A stretch of 64,000 nt of DNA from Photobacterium sp. GJ3. GTDB lineage: Bacteria; Pseudomonadota; Gammaproteobacteria; Enterobacterales; Vibrionaceae. Positions 31,181-40,994 of the stretch are shown one piece after another; position 1 is the stretch's first letter; each line of letters starts with the position of its first letter. Below the pieces are notes generated by a model. That model did not search any database. It saw only the letters and a program-made list of their open reading frames with translations, and was not told the DNA's origin. Position numbers and translations under genes: made by a program. The DNA lies in assembly GCF_018199995.1 (NCBI RefSeq), contig NZ_CP073578.1, forward strand, positions 682,001 to 746,000, read 5' to 3'.

Positions 31181-32413
31181 TAGGGCGTCTGCCTTTGAGC
31201 CATGAGAATTTCCCGAGATAAGCGAATCGATTTCTGGAGTTGCTGGCTCATAGTTTGTTGCAATTGTTCGAAGATCTGCGCCGCGGCTGCATCGTGGATC
31301 GGGTCATTCAAAGCTGTAAACCGTGGGGAGCCTGCCTGTTCTGCATTAATCACCGGCGTGGAAGCCAGTGCGACCGCGAGTGCGAGTTGCGTTTGCTGGG
31401 GGCAGATAAATCGCCGGACTGCCGGATTTCATGAATCAGTCGCCAGGCCTGACTCAGTAAGGGCAGCTGTTTACTGATACTCAGATCGAAGAGCTGCTGA
31501 ACCAGCATGGCCCGCTGTTGCAACAAGGTATGATCTAACGGAAACGGGGAAACGCCGAAATCGGGCTGCTGATTGCGGCTCAGCTTATAAAGAGGCGCTT
31601 CATGGATACGGGTCTGAATATCTTCAGAAAGCATGAATCGAACGAAGATCTGGCCTGCCGGATCGTCGGCACCGCGATCCAGCGCAGCGATATAACCGGG
31701 CAGGATCAAACTTTTCGGCTGATAGCGGAATTCAACAAAAGGAAACAGCGCTTGCTGGGCTTTGGCATAGCTGTCGATCACCAGACCAATCCCGGCCTGA
31801 CCACTGGCAATGATGTTGCTGACTCTTTCGCTGTTGGCGGTTACAGCATTGAGGTTGCCACCGACCTGAAGCAGGATTTGCCAGCCCTGATCCCAACCAT
31901 GGCGTTGTAACAGATTTTCAACCATTTGGTGGGTTGTGGTGGAGCGGAACGGGCTGCTCATGACGAGATGATCGTGATACAGCGCGTTTGACAGCATCTC
32001 CCATTGCTCTGGTGGGGGAGCTGATGACGGTCCAGGTAGCGTTGATTCCAGATCATGCCGCAGCCTGAATACCCTAACACCGCAACCTGCTCTGTATCAT
32101 GGATTCCGCGTTCAGCAATCATGTGGCTGACCGGAACCAGTGCGTTTTGCTCGGCCAGGGGCTGAAACAGCCGGGTCGAAGAAGAAAATACGACATCAAT
32201 GCCATGGTCCGGCGAGGACAGTAAAGCCAGCCCGTCTGATTCCCGGCGTTGCAATACCTGAACATCTAATTGCGGGTGTTGCTGTCTGAAACTGTCGATA
32301 CTGGGAGAGAGATGCGCCGGATTATAGGTGGTCAGAATCACGAGCTGATTCTTTTCTGCGGCACCAGCAAGGCCAGAGAAAAGAAACAGTGTTGAGAGAA
32401 GCCACTTGAACAT
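31180..32413 (-). CDS. pgtC: PgtC-like periplasmic binding/regulatory protein, with two frameshifts
   Basis: About 411 residues when two one-base deletions are repaired (G5 at 32014-32018 and G5 at 31398-31402; six in each restores the frame). A signal peptide (LLSTLFLFSGLAGAAE) precedes a binding-protein fold: LVILTTYNPAHLSPSIDSF, VVFSSSTRLF, then after the first repair LPPPEQWEMLSNALYHDH with MSSPFRSTTTHQMVENLL, which resembles Salmonella PgtC. The repaired tail runs to a TAA overlapping the pgtB start. PgtC is thought to work with PgtB in sensing external phosphoglycerates. Position as first gene of a C-B-A operon agrees. Confidence 0.75.
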
Positions 32414-32825
32414 GTCGTCGTATCCTTTCCAACGTCACAAGATAGATCATGCTGCCTGTTCCGAGATAGGTTGTTTCAGGCATAAGCTGTATCGTGTTTA
32501 TGCGTTTATATACAAGTTATCGAAACCGGGAGACAGTTCTTTCCGTGAGCTGTTAACTGATTTATTAATAAGCTACCGCTTTTCTCGGTGATCCGAGAAG
32601 CTTTGGGGTAAAACTGACCCAGTTTTCCATGAATATTGCTTTGGATCACATCAATCTAACAGAGTCCCGGATATCACCAAGGGGAAAAGTGAAAAGATGT
32701 GTGTCAATAATATGACGATGGGCTGCCAAAAAGAACCATTCCGGCTTCAGACAGTCTCTCTGGCTGGCAGATGGCAGTCTGAACTGCCATCTGATTCTTG
32801 CGGGAGTTGCTCGATGGTGCAGGTG
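32414..32825. other. 412-bp intergenic region between yfbU and the pgt operon
   Basis: Presumed pgtC promoter region. The other end holds a perfect 11-bp stem-loop CAGATGGCAGT / ACTGCCATCTG with CTGA loop (32768-32793) just after yfbU; it lacks a U tract. Short reading frames here look non-coding. Confidence 0.5.
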
Positions 32826-33317
32826 CTATGCGTTGAGAATCTGCTGAATTTCTGTGGCAGATAAGTGATATTGTCTCGGGCATTTCTGCCATACCGTCAG
32901 CATCCGGCGGTATTTGCTTTGCATCGGGACATGACTGTTGAACTGGTGCTCGGATGGCAGGAAGCTTGGGTACAGATGTTCAACCTGAGTCAGAAAACGA
33001 ACATAATGCATTTGCTGAGGTTCGCTTTGGGCATCAAAGCCGAGAAATAACAGGCGTCGGCTGTCAATCTCATGATTGTTCAGCTGTTTCTGTGATTCCT
33101 GCATCGCATGATGCATTTCCATCACATTGATGATTTCTTTACACTCTGCTTCAGAAAGTGCGCCAAAGTCTTTGTCGAGTTCCCGTAACTGTAAACCGTA
33201 GCCACGCTCGACAATGGTTTGCAGCCGTTGATATTTGGCCGCGTGATTCGGCTCTAACTGAGCCATTAAGCGGTATTGGTTAGACAGAATGAGACGTTGT
33301 GCGTTTGTCATTTCCAT
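32826..33317 (-). CDS. yfbU: YfbU family protein
   Basis: A 163-residue soluble, mostly helical protein that closely follows E. coli YfbU (164 residues), including the start [18 protein letters not shown], the block [15 protein letters not shown] and the end [15 protein letters not shown]. The ATG at 33317 is chosen by this match; the longer upstream frame has no support. The molecular function of YfbU is not established. Divergent from the CbiM-like gene across 198 bp. Confidence 0.93.
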   Translation of the reverse strand: MEMTNAQRLILSNQYRLMAQLEPNHAAKYQRLQTIVERGYGLQLRELDKDFGALSEAECKEIINVMEMHHAMQESQKQLNNHEIDSRRLLFLGFDAQSEPQQMHYVRFLTQVEHLYPSFLPSEHQFNSHVPMQSKYRRMLTVWQKCPRQYHLSATEIQQILNA

Positions 33318-33515
33318 AGCGGTGTCCTGCAATGTTTTTACTGGCGTATCCGGTGACTCGGAAGCTGCCCGGATATTCAGCATAGCAGGATGACAACGGC
33401 AACTATTGATCTGACCGGGTATTCTTATTCAGTTTTTTATCAGATTGTCTTGGCGGCATCTCTGCCCGGTAAATCGCGAAACGATGCCGCACTCGATTTC
33501 AATAAAGGAAGCAGC

Positions 33516-34166
33516 ATGACAGGTCTCCACTGGGGCGGGTGGGCCGTTTGGCTCATCATCCTTCTCCTTACTTATCCAAAAGAGTTTTACCCGAAGTTCA
33601 GGCAGGAAAGAGATTATCAGCATCTGGTTCTGGGATCGGCCGTGGCACTGTTTGTCCTCTGGAGCCTGAGGGCCGGGTTGGTGGATGGATTACAGGTTCA
33701 TTTTCTGGCGTTAACGGTGCTGGCCTTGTCCCATGGCTGGCGTATTGCCATTTGGATCAGTGTGATCCCAAGTCTGTTGCTGGCTGCTTTTGGTCTGGTG
33801 GACTGGCAGGATCTGGGCATGATGAACCTGACGGGGGTCATTGCGCCCGCGATGATCAGTTACGGTATTTTCCTGCTGAGTTATCGGTTTCTGAACCGAC
33901 ATTTGTTTGTTTACATCTTTGTCGCAGCCTTCTTCAACGGCGCGTTTTCGCAGGTGGTCTATATGCTGCTGACCGGGGGATGGGTGTGGCTGGAAGGGGA
34001 GTTCAGCGGTCAGTATATCGTGGATAATTTTCTGATTCTGATCCCGTTGCTGCTCTTCCCGGAGGGGTTACTCAATGGCATGGCAACGACTCTCTTGGTC
34101 GTCTACAAACCCGAGTGGGTCCGGACATTCTACGAGCGGGATTATATTTACAAAAGAGATCAGTAA
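33516..34166 (+). CDS. CbiM-like energy-coupling-factor-type membrane protein
   Basis: A 216-residue integral membrane protein with about six hydrophobic segments. Sequence blocks such as LVLGSAVALFVLWSLRAG, HFLALTVLALSHGWR and LLFPEGLLNGM resemble the CbiM/NikM-like predicted membrane proteins of vibrios (COG3235-like). The N-terminal metal-binding MHxxxG of true CbiM/NikM is absent: the start reads MTGLHWGGW. No ECF ATPase or T component and no cobalamin riboswitch is nearby, so a metal-uptake role is only a guess. The start at 33516 follows AAAGGAAG; 42 upstream in-frame codons are unlikely. Confidence 0.72.
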   Translation: MTGLHWGGWAVWLIILLLTYPKEFYPKFRQERDYQHLVLGSAVALFVLWSLRAGLVDGLQVHFLALTVLALSHGWRIAIWISVIPSLLLAAFGLVDWQDLGMMNLTGVIAPAMISYGIFLLSYRFLNRHLFVYIFVAAFFNGAFSQVVYMLLTGGWVWLEGEFSGQYIVDNFLILIPLLLFPEGLLNGMATTLLVVYKPEWVRTFYERDYIYKRDQ

Positions 34167-34176
34167 CAGCTGGCGG

Positions 34177-34214
34177 GCAGGCGGGCATTTCAGAAGCATT
34201 GCACTCCCGCCTGC
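34177..34214. repeat. GC-rich inverted repeat downstream of the CbiM-like gene
   Basis: 9-bp arms GCAGGCGGG-type / CCCGCCTGC separated by 20 nt, between convergent genes. There is no U tract; REP-like or an mRNA 3' end structure. Confidence 0.5.
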
Positions 34215-34260
34215 ATCGTTGCAATGATAGTCAGGGCCTTCCCTTATCTCTGCACCGACT

Positions 34261-35001
34261 TCAGTACATCACATTGGGGTGATATTCCGATAAGATCGCT
34301 TTCACCTTTTCCATCACTTCTTTGGACGGCGGCTTCACGCCTTCCAGCGGATAGTCGTAGCCCATGGCTTCCCATTTATGGGCACCGAGCTGGTGGTAAG
34401 GCAGCAACTCAATTTTTTCGATGTTATCCATGTCTTTGATGAATTCGCCCAGCAAGCGGACTGAGGTTTCATTGTCGGTAAAACCGGGAACAATGACATG
34501 ACGAATCCAGGTTTTCTGTCCGATTTTATGCAGGTAATGCGCAAAATCGAGAATGCGTTTATTCGGGACTCCCACCAAATCGTGGTGAATGTCGTCGTCG
34601 ATTTGTTTGAGATCGAGTAAGACGAGGTCGGTTACTTCCAGTAATTCATCAATCACTTCGGTGTGTTTACGCACATAGCCGTTGGTATCCAGACAGGTGT
34701 GGATGTTCTCGGCTTTGGCGGCGCGGAAGAAATCGCGAATGAATTCAGGTTGCAGGACGGCCTCACCGCCGGATGCGGTTACCCCGCCGCCGGAAGCGTT
34801 CATGAAATGCCGGTAAGAAAGTGCCTCTTTCATCAGTGCCTCGACCGTGATTTCCTGTCCGCCTTCCAGATCCCAGGTATCCCGGTTATGACAATACTGG
34901 CAGCGCAGCAGGCAGCCTTGCATAAAGACAATGAACCGGATTCCCGGGCCATCAACGGTGCCACAGGACTCGAATGAATGAATGCGGCCTTTTACGGACA
35001 T
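34261..35001 (-). CDS. pflA: pyruvate formate-lyase-activating enzyme
   Basis: Radical SAM enzyme that abstracts hydrogen from the C-terminal glycine of PFL to make the active glycyl radical under anaerobic conditions. The 246-residue protein has the cluster motif CLLRCQYC (Cys30, Cys34, Cys37) followed by HNRDTW, and the SAM-binding GGE-like block [12 protein letters not shown]. The ATG at 35001 gives the E. coli-type start ([12 protein letters not shown]). It lies 111 bp downstream of pflB with a hairpin between. Confidence 0.96.
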   Translation of the reverse strand: MSVKGRIHSFESCGTVDGPGIRFIVFMQGCLLRCQYCHNRDTWDLEGGQEITVEALMKEALSYRHFMNASGGGVTASGGEAVLQPEFIRDFFRAAKAENIHTCLDTNGYVRKHTEVIDELLEVTDLVLLDLKQIDDDIHHDLVGVPNKRILDFAHYLHKIGQKTWIRHVIVPGFTDNETSVRLLGEFIKDMDNIEKIELLPYHQLGAHKWEAMGYDYPLEGVKPPSKEVMEKVKAILSEYHPNVMY

Positions 35002-35045
35002 ATGCGCGCTCCAGAACAAGAATGACGAAGGGGCTTTTTGATGAT

Positions 35046-35076
35046 AATCCCCGCGGCTCAGGAAGTCGCGGGGATT
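35046..35076 (-). other. stem-loop between pflB and pflA
   Basis: Perfect 10-bp stem AATCCCCGCG / CGCGGGGATT with an 11-nt loop. In the minus-strand transcript there is no strong U tract after it, so it is probably a partial terminator or processing site that sets the low PflA:PflB ratio. Confidence 0.6.
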
Positions 35077-35112
35077 TTGTATGGCCGGACAACAGACTGC
35101 CCGGCATGGGTG

Positions 35113-37388
35113 TTACAGCGAGTCAGTGAAGGTTCGTGCAATGACGTCCTGTTGCTGTTCCGTGGTCAGTGAGTTGAAGCGGACCGCATAACCAGACACG
35201 CGAATGGTCAGTTGCGGATATTTTTCCGGGTGCTTCACGGCATCTTCCAGTGTGTCTCGGTTGAGCACATTCACGTTGAGATGCTGTCCCCTTCAATGCC
35301 ACGCTCGTGATGGAAGTAACCATCCATCAGACCTGCCAGATTCGCCCGGCGGGCATCATCCGATTTACCCAGTGCGTTCGGCACAATCGAGAAGGTATAA
35401 GAAATACCATCTTTAGCGTGTGCAAACGGCAGTTTACCGACGGAAGTGAGCGAGGCGACGGCCCCTTTCTCATCCCGGCCATGCATTGGGTTCGCCCCCG
35501 GTGCAAATGGCTGGCCTGCTCGGCGACCGTCCGGCGTGTTCCCGGTTTTCTTCCCGTACACCACGTTGGAGGTAATGGTCAGAATTGATTGGGTTGGTAC
35601 TGCATTCCGGTACGTTTTCAGCTGGCGGATCTTGTTCATGAAACGCTCAACCAGGTCGCAGGCAATGTCATCGACACGGGCATCGTTGTTGCCGAACTTC
35701 GGATAATCCCCCTCGATCTCGAAGTCGGTGGCAATGCCGTTTTCGTCACGTACTGGCTTCACTTTGGCATATTTGATGGCCGACAGGGAATCTGCTGCAA
35801 CAGACAAACCGGCAATCCCGCATGCCATGGTCCGGCGCACATCTCTGTCATGCAGGGCCATCAGTGCAGCTTCATAGCTGTACCTGTCGTGCATGTAGTG
35901 GATGGAGTTCAGAGCGGTGACGTATTGCTTCGCCAGCCAGTCCATGAATGAATCCAGGCTGGTCATCACTTTGTCGTAATCCAGCACGTCCTCTGTCATT
36001 GGCGCAGAAGCCGGACCCACCTGAATTTTCAGCTTCTCGTCGACACCACCATTGATTGCGTACAGCAGTGTTTTCGCCAGGTTGGCGCGGGCTCCGAAGA
36101 ATTGCATGTGTTTCCCCACCACCATGGGCGAGACACAGCAGGCGATGGCGTAGTCATCCGACTCGAAATCCGGACGCATCAGATCGTCGTTTTCATACTG
36201 AATCGATGAGGTGTCGATCGACACTTTCGCGCAGTATTTCTTAAAGCCTACCGGCAATTGCTCAGACCAGAGAACCGTAATGTTCGGCTCTGGGCTCGGG
36301 CCCATGGTATAGAGGGTGTTCAGGAAGCGGAAGCTGGTTTTCGATACCAGTGTCCGGCCATCCGCGCCCATGCCGCCAATGGATTCCGTGGCCCAGATGG
36401 GGTCGCCAGAGAACAGCTCATCATATTCCGGAGTCCGCAGGAAGCGAACCATACGCAGTTTCATGACGAAATGGTCAATCATTTCCTGCGCCTGTTCTTC
36501 GGTGATGATTCCGGCTTTCAGATCCCGCTCGATGTAAATATCAAGGAAGGTTGATGTCCGGCCCAGCGACATCGCGGCACCGTTTTGTGATTTCACTGCG
36601 GCCAGATAACCGAAGTAAGTCCACTGAATCGCTTCCTGTGCGTTTTCTGCCGGACGGGAAATGTCGAAGCCGTATTTGGCTGCCATTTCTTTCATTTGTG
36701 CCAGTGCGCGGTGCTGCTCAGCGATTTCTTCACGGAGCTGCATCGTCATGTGCAGATCCTCGCCGTTTTCAAATTGCGCCTGCAGCGATGTGAATTGCGC
36801 CAGTTTGTCTGCCATCAGGCGGTCAATGCCGTACAGGGCCACGCGGCGGTAATCCCCGATGATACGGCCACGGCCATAGGCATCCGGCAGACCGGTCAGC
36901 ACACCAGATTTCCGGCACTTCATGATGTCCGGGGTATAGATATCAAACACACCCTGATTATGCGTTTTGCGGTATTCGGTGAAGATTTTCTTCACTTGTG
37001 GGTCCAGCTCGCGGTCATAGGCTTTGCAGGAGCTTTCCACCATTCGGATCCCGCCGTTCGGGATGATGGCACGTTTCAGCGGCGCTTCAGTCTGCAAACC
37101 GACAATGGTTTCCAGCGCCTGATCGATATAGCCGGCATCATGGGCAGTGATGGTTGAGATCACTGAGGTATCGAAATCAACAGGGGCATGGGTTGCGTTC
37201 TCCTGTTTGATGCCTTCCATGACCTTGTCCCACAACTGTTGGGTTGCAGCCGTTCCTTCACTCACCAGAAAAGCTTCATCGCCTTCATAAGGGGTGTAGT
37301 TGTTCTGAATGAAATCACGAACGTTGACTGCGCTTTGCCATTCACCACCGGTGAAGCTTTCCCAAGCTTTTGCAAATTGCTCTGCCAT
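35113..37388 (-). CDS. pflB: pyruvate formate-lyase, frameshifted near the 3' end
   Basis: Glycyl radical enzyme converting pyruvate plus CoA to acetyl-CoA plus formate during fermentation. Restored length is 758 residues, close to E. coli PflB. The active-site pair is in IACCVSPM. The uninterrupted frame stops after GIEGDSIST at 35271; one extra base in the C4 run at 35288-35291 restores GIEGGQHLN and leads through [12 protein letters not shown], containing the radical glycine, to the TAA at 35113. Without that repair the enzyme would lack its radical glycine and be inactive. Sequencing error is far more likely than loss, since pflA is intact. Confidence 0.92.
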
Positions 37389-37527
37389 ATTATACCTACC
37401 TGTTATGCGTCAGTAGAAAGTGTTCCAGGTGCTGCCCCGCAGAGCAGCGTCTGTCTATGTAACCTTTTTCATCATTGGGTGCTTTGATGTGCCGCATCCA
37501 ATGGTTTGAATCTGAATGCCTTATTGC

Positions 37528-39017
37528 TTATCCCAGTAAGGCCGGAATGCCGGGAATCATGCCAACAGCCAGCATGGCACCCAGACACACCAGTAAGGTC
37601 AGGCCGGGAATGATCAGCCGGTCGGCCAGGGTCAGGTGATTCGGACGGTCTTTGTCCCCAATCAGGCCGTTGTTATCCAGCAGCATGGTTACAGCCCAGC
37701 CAAAGACCGGATTCACGGCCATGGAGGCAAAGATACAGATCCCCGCCGACTGGCTGGATTTAGAATCTTTCACCATCTGCATACCGGCTTCGAGCAGGGG
37801 CAGGAAAACACCGGCCAGCAGCGCGATAGTCATCACCGGCGGCCAGATCGCGATATCCATCGGGTATCCGATAATCGCCACCACAATACAGATGCTGCCC
37901 AGTAAAATCGCACCAGCCGGAATCGGGCGTTTGGCAATTGCGGCCGGGATCATATAGGTGCCCCAGGACGAGGTGACATTACCGCCGCCAAATGCAGCGC
38001 CGACAATCTGGCGAACAGAACAGCCGGTCATGGTGTCGTCGACATCCATCAGGACCTTGTCGGTTTTCTCAGGGTAGTTCATTTCCTGAAAAATGCGGTG
38101 ACCCAGAAAATCCGGTGACCACATCGCGACGGCGAGCAGTGCGAAGGGCAAAGACGCAATGAAGTGTTCAACGGTTGGCAGGCCCAGCTTCCAGCCAGTT
38201 TCAGTGGATCCCCACCAGTACGCCGGGTTCAGATTGGGCAGTCCGGGTGTGGTGTGGAACTCAAACGGCGCACCCAAGAGCGCAGCAATGATACCGCCAG
38301 TGACCGCACAGACCGGAATTGCCAGCCAGCGTTTACCAATCCGGGCAAGAAAAGCATAGAGCACAATGCTGACAAAGAGGATCAGCGCTGCGATATAACC
38401 CATGTTGATGTCGCTGCCCCAGCTCAGCAGGCTTTTGATTTGTCCGGTTGAACCCACAAATCCCAAGAAGATCAGGAGCCCCCCGGCCACCCCGTCGCTG
38501 GTCAGTTTCACCAGACGGGAGCCACCTTTACAGAGACTGAGAGCCAGTCCGAATCCACCAAGCAGGATGGCCAGTGCCAGCGGGTGACCCCGGCGGCGGC
38601 AATCATCCCGATCATCGGAATCATCGGGCCGTGATTCCCGGCCAGATTGGCTCGCGGATTGAGAAACCCCGAGACCAGAATGCAAAACAGCGAAGCGGAA
38701 ACCAGCATCTCCACCCGCACGTTTTCCACCACGAATTCAGGGCCGAGACCGAAGGCTTCGGCATAGGCAGACATCACGGCGGAATACATGGCGATAATGC
38801 CGATCGTCCCGGCAACGGCGGGCACCAGATCTTCCCATTCGAACCGGAAATCACGGCCGGGCAGATTCAGTCCCCAACGGCGGGGTTTCATGATCTGCAG
38901 CTCATGATCCAGATAACGGCTGCGGTTCGGGAAAGCACTGGCAGGTTTGTGGTGGGCCGAATAGCTATCGGTTTCCACTTCGGTATGGACGTCACCGTAT
39001 TGAATGTTTGATGACAT
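37528..39017 (-). CDS. DUF3360 family permease-like membrane protein, frameshifted
   Basis: About 496 residues after repair, polytopic, of the uncharacterised DUF3360 family found in vibrios, distantly like SulP/NCS2 permeases. A hydrophilic N-terminus of about 65 residues (YGDVHTEVETDSYSAHH, then LNLPGRDFRFEWEDLVPA) precedes ten or more hydrophobic segments. The frame breaks at the C4 run 38588-38591; five bases give MIAAAGGHPLALAIL. It lies 139 bp upstream of pflB, where focA often stands, and behind an FNR-type promoter. An organic-anion or formate transporter is a reasonable guess from context only. Confidence 0.8.
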
Positions 39018-39113
39018 AAGGGCCTCGTTCTACAAGTCAGGAATTCTTTCAACTGCACCTTTCATCGGGCCTGAATCCGGTGCAGATGCTGTTGGAGCAT
39101 CGAATAATGATTA

Positions 39114-39162
39114 TGGGGTTAGTTTACGCGTGCGCTGTGTGGGCAAAATTGATCCTGATCAT
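39114..39162 (-). promoter_or_regulatory. predicted class II FNR promoter of the DUF3360-pfl region
   Basis: TTGATCCTGATCAT (39149-39162) matches the FNR half-sites TTGAT-N4-ATCAA at 9 of 10 positions. On the minus strand a TAAACT -10 element lies at 39126-39121, which puts the FNR centre at about -41.5 from a start near 39114, the standard class II spacing. Confidence 0.65.
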
Positions 39163-39822
39163 CAGCTTTCCCGAAATGAAGGAAAACTACATCAACAGCA
39201 CGTATATCAGAGACGAAAAATGGGTTTTTTAGAATTTACTGTAATTAAATTACGAAATTTTCTGGGGAGAGAGAGTTAAGGTCACTCATCAGAAGGCGTG
39301 AAAATGTTTCCAATCGGAGTCAGCCCAAGTCTCGGGCCTGATTTCTGCAAGCGTCGTCAAGTTATCGCGAATTTTCTTTACCCTGCTGGTTTACATGAAC
39401 AGTTAGAGAATCTGCATGTTTTTCCATTTTAACCGGACCGGAATCATGCCGTGGGCAACTGTGGCGGCGAATTTTTGCAACGGCCTGCTTACGACAGGAA
39501 ATGGTGAATCTCCGCTATTCTGCCGCTCGCTGAATTTCAAGGTTCCCGATGGTGACTCCCTGTCCCGCATTCATTTATCGGTTCAGCACGGGCATGTCAG
39601 GCCTTTGCATTGAGTAAAAGTGTGATTTCATCGTATGAAACCGGTTTTTTATTTGTTTTGTATGCGTTTTTATTGCGTCTACGAAATAATCGTTTGTCGC
39701 GATTTAATGATTAAATATGCGATTTTTTCATCTTATAATGCTAAAATTCGAAAGTTAACAAAATGTTGTCATTGTGGGTTTGTGGTGATACCGTCGACAA
39801 AGGGCTGGGAAAACAGACTATC
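39163..39822. other. intergenic region of about 660 bp without an identified gene
   Basis: 39290-39610 is relatively GC-rich; 39614-39760 is very AT-rich and likely holds promoters. Open frames at 39004-39279, 39416-39613 and 39635-39889 have no convincing ribosome-binding sites or protein-like character. I compared the GC-rich block by eye with common riboswitch consensus cores (cobalamin, TPP, lysine, glycine) and saw no match. An untranslated RNA is possible. Confidence 0.4.
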
Positions 39823-40068
39823 TCACTGCAAAGACAGAGTGAAAGCCGGAAATCGCAGAATAGCGACTAACTTGCTGATAAAAAGATAGTGTTGAGTCGT
39901 GTTGGGCTTCAGGCCAAACCGGGTCGTCAGCTTCCAGAGATTGTTCAACGCATTTCGGATGTTGGTATCATGTGAACGATGCTGATGACGGGGGTTCTGT
40001 CGTCGTGCATAACCGTTCGCGAGGGCAGTATTCAATACATTCAGCCAGTTTTGCATGGTTTGACGCAT
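39823..40068 (-). CDS. possible small hypothetical protein
   Basis: An 81-residue frame (starts MRQTMQNWLN) with protein-like composition: basic, rich in Asn, His and Arg, with segments ARRQNPRHQHRSHD and KLVAILRFPAF. It is divergent from hisP. No clear Shine-Dalgarno precedes the ATG at 40068, and the start codon falls inside an inverted repeat. I do not recognise any family. It may be a remnant or a chance frame. Confidence 0.3.
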   Translation of the reverse strand: MRQTMQNWLNVLNTALANGYARRQNPRHQHRSHDTNIRNALNNLWKLTTRFGLKPNTTQHYLFISKLVAILRFPAFTLSLQ

Positions 40069-40079
40069 GGCAAAACTGG
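40045..40079. repeat. inverted repeat upstream of hisP
   Basis: Perfect 10-bp arms CCAGTTTTGC / GCAAAACTGG separated by 15 bp, ending 29 bp before the hisP start codon. Candidate operator or leader hairpin. Confidence 0.6.
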
Positions 40080-40108
40080 ATTTGACAAAGCAACAGGAGA
40101 CAAAGCGC

Positions 40109-40879
40109 ATGACAGATGCAGTAGCGCTTGAAGTAAAGGAATTACATAAATCTTTTGGCCAGAACGAAGTGCTGAAAGGGATCTCACTGACGGCGCACCG
40201 TGGGGATGTCATCTCCATTATTGGATCTTCCGGTTCAGGTAAAAGTACATTTCTTCGCTGTATCAACCTGTTGGAAACGCCAACCCAGGGAGAAATCTGG
40301 GTGAATGGTGAACTCATTAAAATGAAAAATAATCGCCGGGGTGAGTTTTTACCGGTTGATGAACGTCAGGTACAGCGGATTCGCTCCCGGCTGGCGATGG
40401 TCTTTCAGGGCTTTAACCTGTGGTCGCACATGACTGTGCTGGGCAATGTGATTGAAGCGCCAGTTCACGTTTTGGGGGTTCCCAAAGCAGAAGCGATTGA
40501 AAAAGCAGAAGTATTACTGAAGAAAGTCGGTCTGTATGAAAGACGTCATTATTATCCGGGCCATTTGTCTGGTGGTCAGCAGCAGCGTGCTGCCATTGCC
40601 CGTGCATTGGCGGTGGATCCGGAAGTGATGCTGTTTGATGAGCCCACTTCTGCACTGGATCCGGAACTGGTTGGGGAAGTGCTTGGCGTCATGCAGGATT
40701 TGGCGCAGGAAGGCCGGACCATGCTGGTGGTGACACACGAAATGGCGTTTGCCCGGGATGTGTCCAATCAGGTGATGTTTTTGCATCAGGGGCTGGTGGA
40801 AGAGCAGGGTGAACCGTCTAAATTGTTCCAAAACCCGGATTCAGAAAGATTAAAGCAATTTATTTCTTCGATTTACTAA
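40109..40879 (+). CDS. hisP: basic amino-acid ABC transporter ATP-binding protein (HisP/AotP type)
   Basis: Cytoplasmic ATPase of a histidine/arginine/lysine importer, 256 residues. Walker A GSSGSGKST, the HisP-type insertion before the Q-loop (FQGFNLWSHMTVLGNVIEAP), signature LSGGQQQR and Walker B VMLFDEPTSALDP are all intact. The ATG at 40109 follows AGGAG at 40095; 14 in-frame codons upstream run into the inverted repeat. It is the first gene of an ATPase, binding protein, two-permease operon in the same order as artPIQM. The HisP-like insertion and length point to the HisP/AotP branch. Confidence 0.92.
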   Translation: MTDAVALEVKELHKSFGQNEVLKGISLTAHRGDVISIIGSSGSGKSTFLRCINLLETPTQGEIWVNGELIKMKNNRRGEFLPVDERQVQRIRSRLAMVFQGFNLWSHMTVLGNVIEAPVHVLGVPKAEAIEKAEVLLKKVGLYERRHYYPGHLSGGQQQRAAIARALAVDPEVMLFDEPTSALDPELVGEVLGVMQDLAQEGRTMLVVTHEMAFARDVSNQVMFLHQGLVEEQGEPSKLFQNPDSERLKQFISSIY

Positions 40880-40994
40880 ACTTAGGCTTGAGTTTTTTCT
40901 CTGGCCCAACAATGAACGACGTTGCCCATACAACAACTTCGGTTCACGTATAAAGATTTGTATCGTGAATTGCAAATACAACAGGAGTAAGACA

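Noticed and set aside
31202..31477. Plus-strand frame opposite the end of the pgtC-like gene
   Set aside because: The minus strand, once the frame is repaired, codes through this stretch to a stop overlapping the kinase start; the plus frame is a shadow.
39416..39613. 65-codon plus-strand frame in the DUF3360-hisP gap
   Set aside because: No Shine-Dalgarno, atypical composition and no recognisable family; treated as chance.
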